From the NCBI RefSeq assembly GCF_051811025.1, contig NZ_JBPWQE010000001.1, positions 3,534,001-3,598,000 on the forward strand: DNA of 64,000 nt, read 5' to 3'. The translations under genes were made by a program, and so were the position numbers. Positions 7,847 to 17,689 of this stretch are shown piece after piece. The notes beneath the pieces are model-generated. The model was not told where the DNA came from and did not search any database. It saw only the letters and a program-made list of their open reading frames with translations. This stretch comes from Tardiphaga sp051811025 (lineage in GTDB: Bacteria; Pseudomonadota; Alphaproteobacteria; Rhizobiales; Xanthobacteraceae). The stretch's first letter is position 1, and every line of letters starts with the position of its first letter.

Positions 7847-9079
7847 ATGCGCAAACTAGCCCTCATTGCGTCCATTGCGCTGCCGATGCTCGGCGGCACG
7901 GCGATGGCGCAGGAGACCGTCAAGATCGGTTATATCGATCCACTGTCCGGCGGCGGCGCCAGCGTCGGCGAAGTCGGCCTCAAGACCTTCCAGTTTCTCG
8001 CCGATGAGCTGAACGCCAAGGGCGGCATTCTCGGCAAGAAGGTCGAGATCGTCCCCCTCGACAACAAGACCAATCCGCAAGAGAGCCTGATCCAGGCGCA
8101 GAAGGCGATCGATGGCGGCATTCGCTACATCACCCAGGGCAACGGCTCGTCGGTCGCCGGTGCGCTGTCGGATTTCGTCACCAAGTTCAACGACCGCAAC
8201 CCCGGCAAGGAAGTCCTGTACTTCAACTATGCCGCCGTCGATCCGGTTCTGACCAACGAGAAATGCAGCTTCTGGCATTTCCGCTGGGATGCCAATTCAG
8301 ACATCAAGATGGAAGCGCTCACCAATTACATCAAGACTGTGCCTGCGGTGAAGAACGTCTACCTGATCAATCAGGATTACTCGTTCGGACAGTCGGTACG
8401 CACCCAGGCGCGCGCCATGCTCGGCGCCAAGCGACCGGACGTCAAAATCGTCGGCGACGAACTGCATCCGCTGCTGAAGATCACCGACTTCGCGCCCTAC
8501 ATTGCGAAGATCAAGGCCTCCGGCGCTGACAGCGTCATCACCGGCAACTGGGGTCAGGACTTCGCGCTGCTGCTGAAGGCTGCAGCTGACGCTGGCTTGA
8601 AGGTGAGCTGGTTCACTTACTATGCCGGCGGTACCGGTGGCCCGACCGCGATCAAGCAGGCCGGCCTGAACCACCAAGTGTTCCAGATCGCCGAAGGCAT
8701 CCCGAATCTCGGCCATGCCTCGGCCGACGTGTTCGAAAAGGCACTGCGCGCGAAGCATGACTTCAGCCTGTTCTATCCGCGCGCCGTGAACGAGATGCGC
8801 ATGTTCGCCGCGGCCGCCGAGAAAGCGAAGTCGCTCGATCCGGTGAAGGTGGCCGCAGCCCTCGAAGGCATGGAGTTCGAGGTGTTCGACGGTGGCAAGG
8901 GCAATATGCGCAAGGACGACCATCAGTTCTTCCAGCCGATGTATATCGCCTCGTTCGGCGAGCGCACCGACAAGGAGCCGTTCGACGAGGAAAAGACCGG
9001 CTGGGGCTGGAAGCTGGCCGCCAAGATCGACACGCCGCAGACGGTGCTGCCGACGACCTGCAAGATGGAACGGCCGTAA
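7847..9079 (+). CDS. Branched-chain-type ABC transporter substrate-binding protein, 410 aa
   Basis: This periplasmic binding protein belongs to the Leu/Ile/Val-binding (type I fold) family. A Sec signal peptide of about 22 residues ends A-M-A-Q; the mature protein starts E-T-V-K-I-G-Y-I-D-P-L-S-G-G, the usual first strand of the family. Conserved I-L-G-K-K-V-E-I and N-G-S-S-V-A regions follow. ATG 7847 has a good ribosome site (AGGGAG, 8 bases). Length is somewhat above LivJ/LivK, common in homologues that bind aromatic or organic acids. It heads a complete transporter set (permeases at 9255 and 10199, ATPases at 11509 and 12273). A palindromic repeat follows its stop and probably lowers expression of the permeases relative to this gene. 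Confidence 0.9.
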   Translation: MRKLALIASIALPMLGGTAMAQETVKIGYIDPLSGGGASVGEVGLKTFQFLADELNAKGGILGKKVEIVPLDNKTNPQESLIQAQKAIDGGIRYITQGNGSSVAGALSDFVTKFNDRNPGKEVLYFNYAAVDPVLTNEKCSFWHFRWDANSDIKMEALTNYIKTVPAVKNVYLINQDYSFGQSVRTQARAMLGAKRPDVKIVGDELHPLLKITDFAPYIAKIKASGADSVITGNWGQDFALLLKAAADAGLKVSWFTYYAGGTGGPTAIKQAGLNHQVFQIAEGIPNLGHASADVFEKALRAKHDFSLFYPRAVNEMRMFAAAAEKAKSLDPVKVAAALEGMEFEVFDGGKGNMRKDDHQFFQPMYIASFGERTDKEPFDEEKTGWGWKLAAKIDTPQTVLPTTCKMERP

Positions 9080-9125
9080 AGCGGCCGCGCCGATGGGCGT
9101 GATGACGGATTGGCAATTAGCACTC

Positions 9126-9212
9126 CGTCGTGCCCGGGCTTGTCCCGGGCATCCACGCCTTCCTTCGCTCGTTTGCAAGACGTGGATGGCCGGGACAGGC
9201 CCGGCCATGACG
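9126..9212. repeat. Intergenic inverted repeat, two near-identical 32-base arms
   Basis: The arms are 9126-9157 and 9181-9212, reverse complements with only a few mismatches (core CCCGGGCATCCACG against CGTGGATGGCCGGG), with a 23-base loop. It fills the gap between the binding-protein gene and its permease gene. Elements of this look (cgtcatggccgggc...) are widespread in Bradyrhizobium-type genomes as far as I recall; a database count would settle this. In RNA it would form a very stable hairpin. Confidence 0.85.
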
Positions 9213-9254
9213 GCGTTTTTGTTATTCGCCGACGATTAAGACCTGAGGTCCTTC

Positions 9255-10202
9255 GTGCTTGAACTGATCGTCATTTCCACGCTCAACGGCGTCCTCTACG
9301 GTATGCTGCTATTCCTGATGGCCTCTGGCCTGACGGTGATCTTCAGCATGCTTGGCGTGCTGAACTTTGCTCATGCCAGCTTCTACATGCTCGGCGCTTT
9401 CTTCGGCTTCCAGATCAGCCGCTGGTTCGGCTTCTGGCCGGCGCTGATCCTTGCGCCGCTGCTGGCTGGCGCGCTCGGCGCCGCCGTCGAACGCTATGGC
9501 CTGCGTCACGTGCACAAGAACGGCCACGTCGCCGAGCTGCTGTTCACCTTCGGACTTGCTTTCGCCATCGAGGAGATCGTGCAGATCATCTGGGGCAAGA
9601 GCCCGGTGGATTTCCGCGTACCGCCGCTGCTCGACTTCCCGGCCTTCACGCTGTTTTCCACCAACTATCCGGCCTTCAAGATCTTCATGCTGGTCGTCTC
9701 CACCGTGATCTTCATCGGATTGCTGGTAGTGCTGAAGCGCACGCGCATCGGCCTGATCGTGCAAGCGGCGTTGACCCATCCGCATATGGTCGGCCATCTC
9801 GGGCACAATGTCGGGCGTATCTTCATGCTGGTGTTCGGCGTCGGCACTGCGCTCGCCGCCGTCGCCGGCGTGATCGCAGGCCCGGCGCTGGTGACGCAAT
9901 CCAACATGGCCGGTTTGTTGGGCCCGATCCTGTTCGTCGTCGTGGTGGTCGGCGGCCTCGGCTCGCTGCCTGGTGCCTTCATCGCCTCATTGCTGATCGG
10001 CCTCGTGCAGACCTTCGCCGTATCGATGAACGGCTCGCTGGCCGGCGCCTTCGGCCCGCTCAGCCCCGACTATGCCGCCACCTGGCTGTCCGACATCTGG
10101 AACGTCACCGTCGCCCAGATCGCGCCGATCATGCCCTATCTACTGCTGGTGCTGATCCTGATCTTCCGCCCGATGGGCCTGCTGGGAACACGCGACACAT
10201 GA
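9255..10202 (+). CDS. LivH-type inner-membrane permease, 315 aa
   Basis: This is one of two membrane subunits of a branched-chain-type ABC importer. The family N-terminus is clear (N-G-V-L-Y-G-M-L-L-F-L-M-A-S-G-L), as are N-F-A-H-A-S-F-Y-M-L-G-A and the late glycine-rich G-G-L-G-S-L-P-G-A-F motif; roughly eight hydrophobic segments span the length. GTG 9255 is preceded by TGAGG at a suitable distance. The stop overlaps the next start by four bases (ATGA), so translation is probably coupled to the LivM-type gene. Confidence 0.92.
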   Translation: MLELIVISTLNGVLYGMLLFLMASGLTVIFSMLGVLNFAHASFYMLGAFFGFQISRWFGFWPALILAPLLAGALGAAVERYGLRHVHKNGHVAELLFTFGLAFAIEEIVQIIWGKSPVDFRVPPLLDFPAFTLFSTNYPAFKIFMLVVSTVIFIGLLVVLKRTRIGLIVQAALTHPHMVGHLGHNVGRIFMLVFGVGTALAAVAGVIAGPALVTQSNMAGLLGPILFVVVVVGGLGSLPGAFIASLLIGLVQTFAVSMNGSLAGAFGPLSPDYAATWLSDIWNVTVAQIAPIMPYLLLVLILIFRPMGLLGTRDT

Positions 10203-11508
10203 GCGACGCCACCGCCAAAATTCCGGCAACCATCGCGCCGCCCCGTCCCGCCGCCTCCGACCGGCTGAAATTCTACGGCATCTGGATCGGCGCCGCGCTG
10301 GCGCTGCTGGTGCTGCCGAAACTGTTTTCGTCGGGCGGATCGCTGACCACCTTCAGCCTGATCGGCATTTCGATCATCTTCTCGCTGTCCTACAATATCC
10401 TGCTCGGTCAGACCGGCATGCTGTCCTTCGGCCACGCGGTCTACTACGGCCTCGGCGGCTTTTTGGCGATCCACGCCATCAACATCATCGCCAGGAACAA
10501 GTTCGCGATCCCCCTGCCGCTGGTGCCGCTGGTCGGCGGCGCAGCCGGCCTCGTCTTCGCCATGCTGCTCGGCTGGGTGTCGACGCGGCGCTCCGGTACG
10601 GCCTTTGCGATGATCTCGCTTGGCGTCGCAGAACTCGTCGCATCCTCGGCGCTGATCCTGCGCACCTTCTTCGGCGGCGAAGCCGGCGTCTCCGCCAACC
10701 GTACCAAAGTGCTTCGTCTGTTCGACTGGAGCTTCGGCCCGCAGATCCAGATCTATTATCTGGTCGCGGCCTGGACGTTGATCGCCGTCATCGCGATGTA
10801 TGCCCTCACCCGCACGCCGCTGGGGCGCATGTGCAACGCCGTGCGCGACAATCCCGAACGCGTGCAATTCGTCGGCTACGATCCGCATATCATCCGCTAT
10901 ATCGCCTTCTGCTTCTCCGGCCTGTTCGCCGGCATAGCGGGCGCGCTAGCCGCGATCAATTTCGAGATCGCCAATTCGGCCTATCTCGGCGCCGTGCAAT
11001 CGGGCACCGTGTTGTTCGCCACTTATATCGGCGGCGTCGGCTTCTTTATCGGTCCGATCGTCGGCGCGATCTTCGTCACGCTGCTGTCGCTCGGCCTCTC
11101 CGATCTCACGCAAGTCTGGCAGCTCTATTTCGGTCTGATTTTCATCGCCGTGGTGATGTTCGCGCCCGGCGGCATCACCGGACTACTGATGATGCACCGT
11201 CCGCTGCTGAAAGGCGGCACGCTCAGCCGCGTGCTTCCGAGCTATCTCGTCGCCTTCGTACCGACGCTGGCGATGATCACCGGCCTGATGCTGGCGATCG
11301 AGACCACCGTCCACTTCACCGTCAATCCCGGCGAGGATTCACACATCAAAGCCTTCGGGATTCCATTCGATGCAGCGAACCCTGCGATCTGGGCCGTTGC
11401 CGCCGTGCTGCTGATCGGCGGCTTCATCATCGCGCGCAAGACCTGGGCGCGCGTCGCCGGCAGTTGGGACGATGCCCTGACCGCCGCGCGCGAGAAGGGA
11501 GTGGCCGC

Positions 11509-11512
<4 letters not shown>
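10199..11512 (+). CDS. LivM-type inner-membrane permease, 437 aa
   Basis: This second membrane subunit pairs with the LivH-type protein. The marker motif Y-N-I-L-L-G-Q-T-G-M-L-S-F-G-H-A (near residues 65-80) and the cytoplasmic loop R-D-N-P-E-R that contacts the ATPase are present. At 437 residues it is longer than a typical LivM because of a C-terminal extension from about residue 320, which has two further hydrophobic segments (near 355-375 and 395-415) and a soluble tail. It overlaps the genes on both sides by four bases (ATGA), indicating tight translational coupling. Confidence 0.92.
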
Positions 11513-12272
<760 letters not shown>

Positions 12273-12273
<1 letters not shown>

Positions 12274-12968
12274 TGCTCCAAGTTCAGGACCTGCACGCCT
12301 ATTACGGCAAGAGCCACATTCTGCAGGGCGTCGATCTGCATATCGATGCCGGCGAAGTGGTCTCGCTGCTCGGCCGCAACGGCGTCGGGCGTTCGACCAC
12401 CGTGAAGGCCATCATGGGCGAAGTGCCGCCACACGGCACAATCACCTTCAAGGGCACCAATATCGCCGGCCTGCCGAGCTTCAGGATCGCGCATCTCGGC
12501 CTCGGCTACGTGCCGGAGCATCGCGACATCTTTCCGGGCCTCACGGTGCGACAGAACCTGATGCTGGGCGTCAAGGACCCGCGCCATCCCGGCAAGTGGA
12601 AGCTCGACGACATGCTCGGCATGTTTCCGAACCTCGCCGCGCGCGCCGATACCGCAGCGGGCGTGCTGTCCGGCGGCGAGAAGCAGATGCTGACGATCTG
12701 CCGGACGCTGATGGGCGATCCTGAACTCGTGATGATCGACGAGCCCACCGAAGGCCTCGCACCGATCATCGTCCAGCAGGTCGGCGATCTCATCGCCGAG
12801 ATCGCGCGCCGCGGCGTCGCGATCCTGCTGGTCGAGCAGAAGCTCTCGATCGCGCTGCGCATCTCGCACCGGGTCTATGTGATGGGCCACGGCCGTATCG
12901 TATTCGAAGGCACGCCCGCCGAACTCAAGGCCAATGACGCCGTGCGCAGGGAATGGCTGGAAGTGTAA
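12273..12968 (+). CDS. LivF-type ABC transporter ATP-binding protein with Arg in Walker A, 231 aa
   Basis: All LivF features are present: L-S-G-G-E-K-Q signature, V-M-I-D-E-P Walker B, V-E-Q-K switch and the short C-terminus. The Walker A loop reads G-R-N-G-V-G-R-S-T, with the normally invariant Lys replaced by Arg (codon CGT, positions 12390-12392). The change is conservative in charge but usually cripples ATP hydrolysis in other P-loop proteins. It may be a lineage variant of LivF, with the LivG-type partner carrying the active site. ATG 12273 overlaps the preceding stop (TGATG); GTG 12270 is an alternative. It is the last gene of this importer operon. Confidence 0.92.
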
Positions 12969-12983
12969 GCGCCGACTTCCTTA

Positions 12984-13125
12984 CCTCGCCCCGCTTGCGG
13001 GGAGAGGTCGGAGCCGAGCGTCAGCGAGGCTTCGGGTGAGGGGGAGCCAGTGTTTCACTCGCTGGCTCCCCCTCACCCGTCGCGGACTTCGTCCACGCCA
13101 CCCTCTCCCCGCAAGCGGGGCGAGG
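12984..13125. repeat. Palindromic intergenic repeat (copy A of three)
   Basis: The outer arms 12984-13007 and 13102-13125 are perfect 24-base reverse complements (CCTCGCCCCGCTTGC and onward). The inner arms 13033-13050 and 13062-13079 are a perfect 18-base pair around an 11-base loop. It separates two convergent genes and could act as a two-way transcription end. Its halves match 20106-20281 and 59161-59310, with the shared parts tgagggggag and the GC-rich ends. Confidence 0.88.
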
Positions 13126-13131
13126 GAATCC

Positions 13132-13806
13132 CTAATCGCCGTAGCTGCCCAGCTTCTCTAGATCGACCACTGTCACGCCGCCATATTCGAGCCGCAGCAG
13201 ACCCTCCTTTTCCAGCGTCTGCAGGCACTGGTTGGCCTTCTGCCGTGATATGCCGGTGATGGCACCGAGCTCTTCCTGGGTGATGTCCAGATGCCTGGTC
13301 GCGTCGCGATAGAGGATCGGGTTGAACAGCGAGGCAATGCAGCGCGCGAGACGCCCGGTGGCATCGAGCCTGCGGCCATATTCAGTCAGTGCGATGAACT
13401 GACCGAGCCGTTCGTTCAATAGCGAGACCAGGAAGCGGTTGAAGCCGACACTGTTCTCGAACAGCCACATGAATGCCGGGCGCTCCATGAATGCGAGCTT
13501 GGAGTCGCGTAGCGGGACAATGTCGTAACGTCGCGGTTCGTTCTTCAGCACACTGCCCTCGCCGAACCACGCGCCCGCCGTCAGGCCGGTGATGCTGACT
13601 TCCTTGCCGCTGCGCGAGATGGTGCCGATCTTCGCCAGGCCGCTTACAATGCCGGTCCAGTATTCGAACTGGTCGCCACGCATACAGACGAATTCATTCG
13701 CCTTGAACGACTTCTCGACGATGCCCGCGCGCGCGACCTCTATCTCCTTCTCGTTCAGGTCCCGCGCCCAGGCCGCGATGCGCTTGAGATGATCTGCAGC
13801 AATCAT
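13132..13806 (-). CDS. Crp/Fnr-family transcriptional regulator, 224 aa
   Basis: The N-terminal about 120 residues form a cyclic-nucleotide-binding-type beta roll (F-V-C-M-R-G-D-Q-F, G-A-W-F-G-E-G-S-V). A long dimer helix follows, then a winged helix at about 165-215 with the recognition segment I-S-R-Q-K-A-N-Q-C-L. There is no four-cysteine Fe-S cluster at the N-terminus, so it is not an FNR-type oxygen sensor. The R-x-S/T phosphate pocket of true CRP is not obvious, so the ligand is unknown and might be an acyl-CoA or none. It stands divergent to the second transporter operon (start 14033) and probably controls it and itself. Confidence 0.88.
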   Translation of the reverse strand: MIAADHLKRIAAWARDLNEKEIEVARAGIVEKSFKANEFVCMRGDQFEYWTGIVSGLAKIGTISRSGKEVSITGLTAGAWFGEGSVLKNEPRRYDIVPLRDSKLAFMERPAFMWLFENSVGFNRFLVSLLNERLGQFIALTEYGRRLDATGRLARCIASLFNPILYRDATRHLDITQEELGAITGISRQKANQCLQTLEKEGLLRLEYGGVTVVDLEKLGSYGD

Positions 13807-13821
13807 AGGTCCGCTTCACTT

Positions 13822-13849
13822 CGAATGTTGCAACGCAAAAGAACGTTCG
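13822..13849. promoter_or_regulatory. Candidate operator in the crp-like / livG divergent promoter region
   Basis: CGAATGTT (13822-13829) and AACGTTCG (13842-13849) form an imperfect inverted pair (7 of 8 bases) with a 12-base spacer, and TTGCAACGCAA (13828-13838) is itself a partial palindrome. The site is 16 bases upstream of the regulator start, a plausible autoregulation position. No promoter boxes are evident and the match could be chance. Confidence 0.25.
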
Positions 13850-14032
13850 CGCGACAAATTGGCAGGCAGATTGTCCGCCGCGAGACATTTCAGGATACCG
13901 ATTTGACGTAGGGAAGACCACCGCGAAAGGTCATTAGTAGAATGGCTTAGCGTGACCGGGCGATATAGGCTCGGGACCATCCGAGGAACGTGGATAAAGA
14001 GCGCGACAAGCGCCGTATCTGGGAGGATTTGA

Positions 14033-14854
14033 GTGGCGGTTGCTCTGGACGTGCGCGGGGTGTCACTGCGCTTTGGTGGCGTTCGCGCGCTCACCGATGT
14101 GAGCTTCGCTGTCAATGACGGCGAGCTGTTCTCGATCATCGGGCCGAACGGCGCCGGCAAGACCTCCATCGTCAACTGCATCTCCGGCCGCTACCGTCCC
14201 ACCGAAGGCGAGTTGTTCTACCACGGCAAGGATATCACCGGGCTCAATCCAAACGCCCGCCCCGGCCTCGGCATCGGCCGCACCTTCCAGAACCTCGCGC
14301 TGTTTCATCATATGAGCGTGCTCGACAACATCATGGTCGGCCGCCATCACCTCCTGAAGAACAACTTCCTCACCGGCTCGCTGTACTGGCTCACCGGCGC
14401 CCGCAAGGAAGAGCTCGAGCATCGCCGCAAGGTGGAGGAGATCATCGACTTCCTCGATCTGCAGAGCGTGCGCAAGGCGACCGCAGGCACCCTTCCCTAT
14501 GGTCTGCGCAAACGGGTCGAACTCGCCCGCGCGATGGCGCTGGAGCCCAACCTCATCCTCCTCGACGAGCCGATGGCCGGCATGAACTTCGAGGAGAAGG
14601 AGGACATGGCGCGTTATATCGTCGATCTCAATGAAGAATACGGGATGACGGTGATGATGATCGAACACGACATGGGCGTCGTGATGGATATCTCCCATCG
14701 CGTGATGGTGCTGGATTTCGGCCGCAAGATCGCCGAGGGCGATCCGGCTGCCGTGCTGGCCGATCCACACGTCAAGCGCGCCTATCTCGGTGAAGAAGAC
14801 GAAGCCCTCGTCGATCCCGACCATGCGCCTATCGCTGCGGAGAGTGCCGCATGA
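14033..14854 (+). CDS. LivG-type ABC transporter ATP-binding protein, 273 aa
   Basis: This is the ATPase of the second branched-chain-type importer. Walker A is G-P-N-G-A-G-K-T-S, the signature is L-P-Y-G-L-R-K-R, Walker B is L-I-L-L-D-E-P and the H-loop is I-E-H-D-M-G. The LivG insertion and C-terminal V-K-R-A-Y-L-G-E-E are present, followed by an extra 18-residue acidic tail. GTG 14033 is supported by GGGAGG seven bases upstream. It is the first gene of a six-gene plus-strand set; its stop overlaps the next start (ATGA). Confidence 0.92.
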   Translation: MAVALDVRGVSLRFGGVRALTDVSFAVNDGELFSIIGPNGAGKTSIVNCISGRYRPTEGELFYHGKDITGLNPNARPGLGIGRTFQNLALFHHMSVLDNIMVGRHHLLKNNFLTGSLYWLTGARKEELEHRRKVEEIIDFLDLQSVRKATAGTLPYGLRKRVELARAMALEPNLILLDEPMAGMNFEEKEDMARYIVDLNEEYGMTVMMIEHDMGVVMDISHRVMVLDFGRKIAEGDPAAVLADPHVKRAYLGEEDEALVDPDHAPIAAESAA

Positions 14855-16782
14855 TGGACTATGCCGGACGCGTCAAACAGGCAGATACCTATCCGAAGCT
14901 GCTGCGCCTCAACGCCAAAGAACATGGCAGCGAAATCGCGCTGCGCGAAAAGGACTTCGGCCTGTGGCGGGAGTTCACCTGGAACGATTACCATGCGCGG
15001 GTGAAGGATTTCACGCTCGGCATGGTCGAGCTCGGCATCGCCCGTGGCGACGTCATCGGTATTATCGGCGATAACCGGCCGGACTGGGTCGCTGCCGAGA
15101 TCGCCGCGCATGCCATCGGTGGGATGAGCCTCGGTCTCTATCGCGACGTGCTGGATGAGGAAGCCGCTTATCTCCTCAACTACGGCGAAGCCAAGATCGT
15201 GTTCGCCGAGGATGAAGAACAAGTCGACAAGCTGCTCACCCTCGCCGAGCGTGTCCCGGCGCTCAAGCACATCGTCTATAGCGACCCGCGCGGGATGCGG
15301 AAATATGACGACCCGCGGCTGTTAGAGGCCGACAGGCTCGCCCAGATGGGCCGCGACCGCGCGGCGCGCGAGCCGGGGCTCTACGATCAACTGGTCGATG
15401 CGACGCAGGGCGAGGATGTCGCTATCCTCTGCACCACGTCAGGCACCACGTCGAATCCCAAGCTGGCGATGCTCGCGGCGGGCCGCGTGCTCGGCCATTG
15501 CGCGGTGTATCTGTCGTTCGATCCGAAGGGACCGGACGACGAATATGTCTCGGTGCTGCCGCTGCCCTGGATCATGGAGCAGGTCTATGCGCTCGGCAAA
15601 GGTCTGCTGAGCCGGATGAAGGTCAACTTCGTCGAGCAGGCCGACACCATGATGAACGATTTCCGCGAGATCGCGCCGACCTTCGTGCTGTTCGCGCCGC
15701 GGGTCTGGGAAGGCATCGCAGCGGATGTGCGCGCACGGGTGATGGATTCATCGCCGTTGAAGCAGAGCCTGTATGAACTCGGCATGAAGTCGGGCCTGTC
15801 CGCACTCGCGCAAGGCAAGCGCTCGGCCGTCGCCGATACGCTGCTGTTCCGCGCGCTGCGCGATCGTCTCGGCTTCACACGCTTGCGCTCGGCCGCCACC
15901 GGCGGCGCGGCGCTCGGCCCGGATACATTCAAATTATTCCGCGCCATGGGCGTGCCGCTACGCACGCTCTATGGCCAGACCGAAACGCTGGGCGCCTTCA
16001 CACTGCATCCGCCAGACGCCGTCGATCCCGACACCACCGGCATTGCCATGGGCAGTGGCATCGAGATCGAAGTCCGCGATCCCGATGTGCAGGGCGTTGG
16101 CGAGATCGTGGTCAGGCACCCCAACATGTTCCTCGGCTATTACAAATCGCCGGAGGCCTCTGCGGCCGACCTGCGCGACGGCTGGATGCATTCCGGCGAC
16201 GCCGGCTACTTCAACGGCAACAAGCAACTCGTCGTCATCGACCGCATCAAGGATCTCGCGCAGACCGCGCGCGGTGAACGCTTCTCCCCGCAATATATAG
16301 AGAACAAGCTGAAGTTCTCGCCCTATATCGCCGAGACGGTGGTGCTCGGCGATAACCGCGACGCGCTCGCGGCGATGATCTGCATCCGCTTCTCGATCAT
16401 CTCGAAATGGGCCGAGAAGAACCGCATCTCGTTCACGACCTATACGGACCTGTCGTCACGCCCCGAGGTCTATGAGATGATCCGCAAGGAAGTCGAGACG
16501 GTCAATGCCACGCTGCCGCCCGCGCAGCGGATCGCAAAATTCCTGCTGCTGTACAAGGAGCTCGACGCCGACGACGGCGAGCTGACCCGCACCCGAAAAG
16601 TCCGCCGCAGCGTCATCAACGAGAAATACGCCGATATCATCGACGGCATCTATGGTGGCGCGCGGGATATCCCCGTCGACACAACGATCCGTTTCCAGGA
16701 CGGCACCTCCCAGCGCATCCGCACGCGATTGGTCGTGGTGGACATGGCGCGGGATGCAGCTCACGCACAGGCCGCCGAATGA
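14851..16782 (+). CDS. AMP-dependent acyl-CoA ligase (long-chain type), 643 aa
   Basis: This enzyme would activate a carboxylic acid to its CoA thioester through an acyl-AMP. The phosphate loop near residue 195 reads T-S-G-T-T-S-N-P-K, with Ser where most ligases have Gly; Y-G-Q-T-E-T is present near 375, and the hinge region shows the ATP-ribose Asp in H-S-G-D-A-G-Y-F. The segment D-R-I-K-D-L-A-Q-T-A-R-G-E-R-F-S-P resembles FadD-like long-chain ligases, and so does the length. It sits inside a transporter operon between livG and livH, translationally coupled to livG, implying that the imported acid is converted to CoA on entry. Substrate chain length or aromaticity cannot be read from sequence. 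Confidence 0.88.
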   Translation: MMDYAGRVKQADTYPKLLRLNAKEHGSEIALREKDFGLWREFTWNDYHARVKDFTLGMVELGIARGDVIGIIGDNRPDWVAAEIAAHAIGGMSLGLYRDVLDEEAAYLLNYGEAKIVFAEDEEQVDKLLTLAERVPALKHIVYSDPRGMRKYDDPRLLEADRLAQMGRDRAAREPGLYDQLVDATQGEDVAILCTTSGTTSNPKLAMLAAGRVLGHCAVYLSFDPKGPDDEYVSVLPLPWIMEQVYALGKGLLSRMKVNFVEQADTMMNDFREIAPTFVLFAPRVWEGIAADVRARVMDSSPLKQSLYELGMKSGLSALAQGKRSAVADTLLFRALRDRLGFTRLRSAATGGAALGPDTFKLFRAMGVPLRTLYGQTETLGAFTLHPPDAVDPDTTGIAMGSGIEIEVRDPDVQGVGEIVVRHPNMFLGYYKSPEASAADLRDGWMHSGDAGYFNGNKQLVVIDRIKDLAQTARGERFSPQYIENKLKFSPYIAETVVLGDNRDALAAMICIRFSIISKWAEKNRISFTTYTDLSSRPEVYEMIRKEVETVNATLPPAQRIAKFLLLYKELDADDGELTRTRKVRRSVINEKYADIIDGIYGGARDIPVDTTIRFQDGTSQRIRTRLVVVDMARDAAHAQAAE

Positions 16783-16792
16783 GACCGACAGC

Positions 16793-17686
16793 ATGAACAC
16801 GCAGTTCCTCCTCCAGCTTCTGGTGAACGGCCTCGTGGTCGGCACGCTGTATGGCGTGGTCGCAATGTCATTCGTGCTGATCTACAAAGCCACCCAGGTC
16901 GTAAACTTCGCGCAGGGCGAGTTGCTACTGATCGGCGCGTGGGTGTGCTGGACGCTGCTGACCAAATACCAGGTGCCGTTCTGGCTGGGCATGCCGATGA
17001 CCCTGGTGTTCATGTTCGCTTTCGGCATCCTGATCCAGATCGTGATCCTGCGGCCGCTGGTCGGCGAGCCGGTCATCTCGGTGATCATGGTGACCATCGC
17101 GCTGTCCGCCGTGTTTCAGGCGGCACTGAAATGGATCTATGGCGTCAACCCGCAGCCATTCCCGCGTGTCTTCACCAGCCAGTCGGTGACTATCGGTAGC
17201 CTACAGATCCAGACCGTCTACGTGATGAGCCTGGTTGTCTCCGTCGCGATGATGATCGGCATGGCGTGGTTCTTCAAAGTGTCCAAGTGGGGTCTGGCGA
17301 TGCGCGCCACCGCGTTCAACCAGCAGGTGGCGCAATCGCTGGGCATTTCCGTCAAAACCGTATTCGCGATGGCCTGGGCGATCTCGGCCATGGTCTCCGC
17401 GGTCGCCGGCGTCGTCGTCGCCGTCGTCAACGGCGTGTCATCCGGCTTGTCGATCTACGGCATCAAGGTGTTTCCGGCGGTCATCCTCGGCGGTCTCGAC
17501 AGTATCGGCGGCGCGGTGGTCGGCGGCATCATCATCGGGCTGCTAGAGAACTTCGCGCAATTCATCGACAGCGAATATCTGCACTGGGGCAATCTCTATG
17601 AGGTCGCGCCGTTCTACGTGCTCATCATCATCCTGATGATCAAGCCTTACGGCCTGTTCGGCACCAAAGACATCGAGCGGGTGTAA
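16793..17686 (+). CDS. LivH-type inner-membrane permease, 297 aa
   Basis: This is a membrane subunit of the second importer. The family N-terminus (N-G-L-V-V-G-T-L-Y-G-V-V-A-M-S-F), N-F-A-Q-G-E-L-L-L-I-G-A and the late G-G-L-D-S-I-G-G-A-V motif are clear, with about eight hydrophobic segments. Start at ATG 16793 follows the ligase stop by 10 bases, with GACCGACAGC as a weak ribosome site. The next gene begins three bases after its stop. Confidence 0.92.
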   Translation: MNTQFLLQLLVNGLVVGTLYGVVAMSFVLIYKATQVVNFAQGELLLIGAWVCWTLLTKYQVPFWLGMPMTLVFMFAFGILIQIVILRPLVGEPVISVIMVTIALSAVFQAALKWIYGVNPQPFPRVFTSQSVTIGSLQIQTVYVMSLVVSVAMMIGMAWFFKVSKWGLAMRATAFNQQVAQSLGISVKTVFAMAWAISAMVSAVAGVVVAVVNGVSSGLSIYGIKVFPAVILGGLDSIGGAVVGGIIIGLLENFAQFIDSEYLHWGNLYEVAPFYVLIIILMIKPYGLFGTKDIERV

Positions 17687-17689
17687 CAC

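Noticed and set aside
8297..9208. 303-codon minus-strand frame over the substrate-binding protein
   Set aside because: Antisense shadow; the sense gene has a signal peptide, ribosome site and family motifs.
9126..9212. Possible CRISPR or small RNA gene at the inverted repeat
   Set aside because: Only one pair of arms, no regular spacers; better explained as an intergenic palindromic element.
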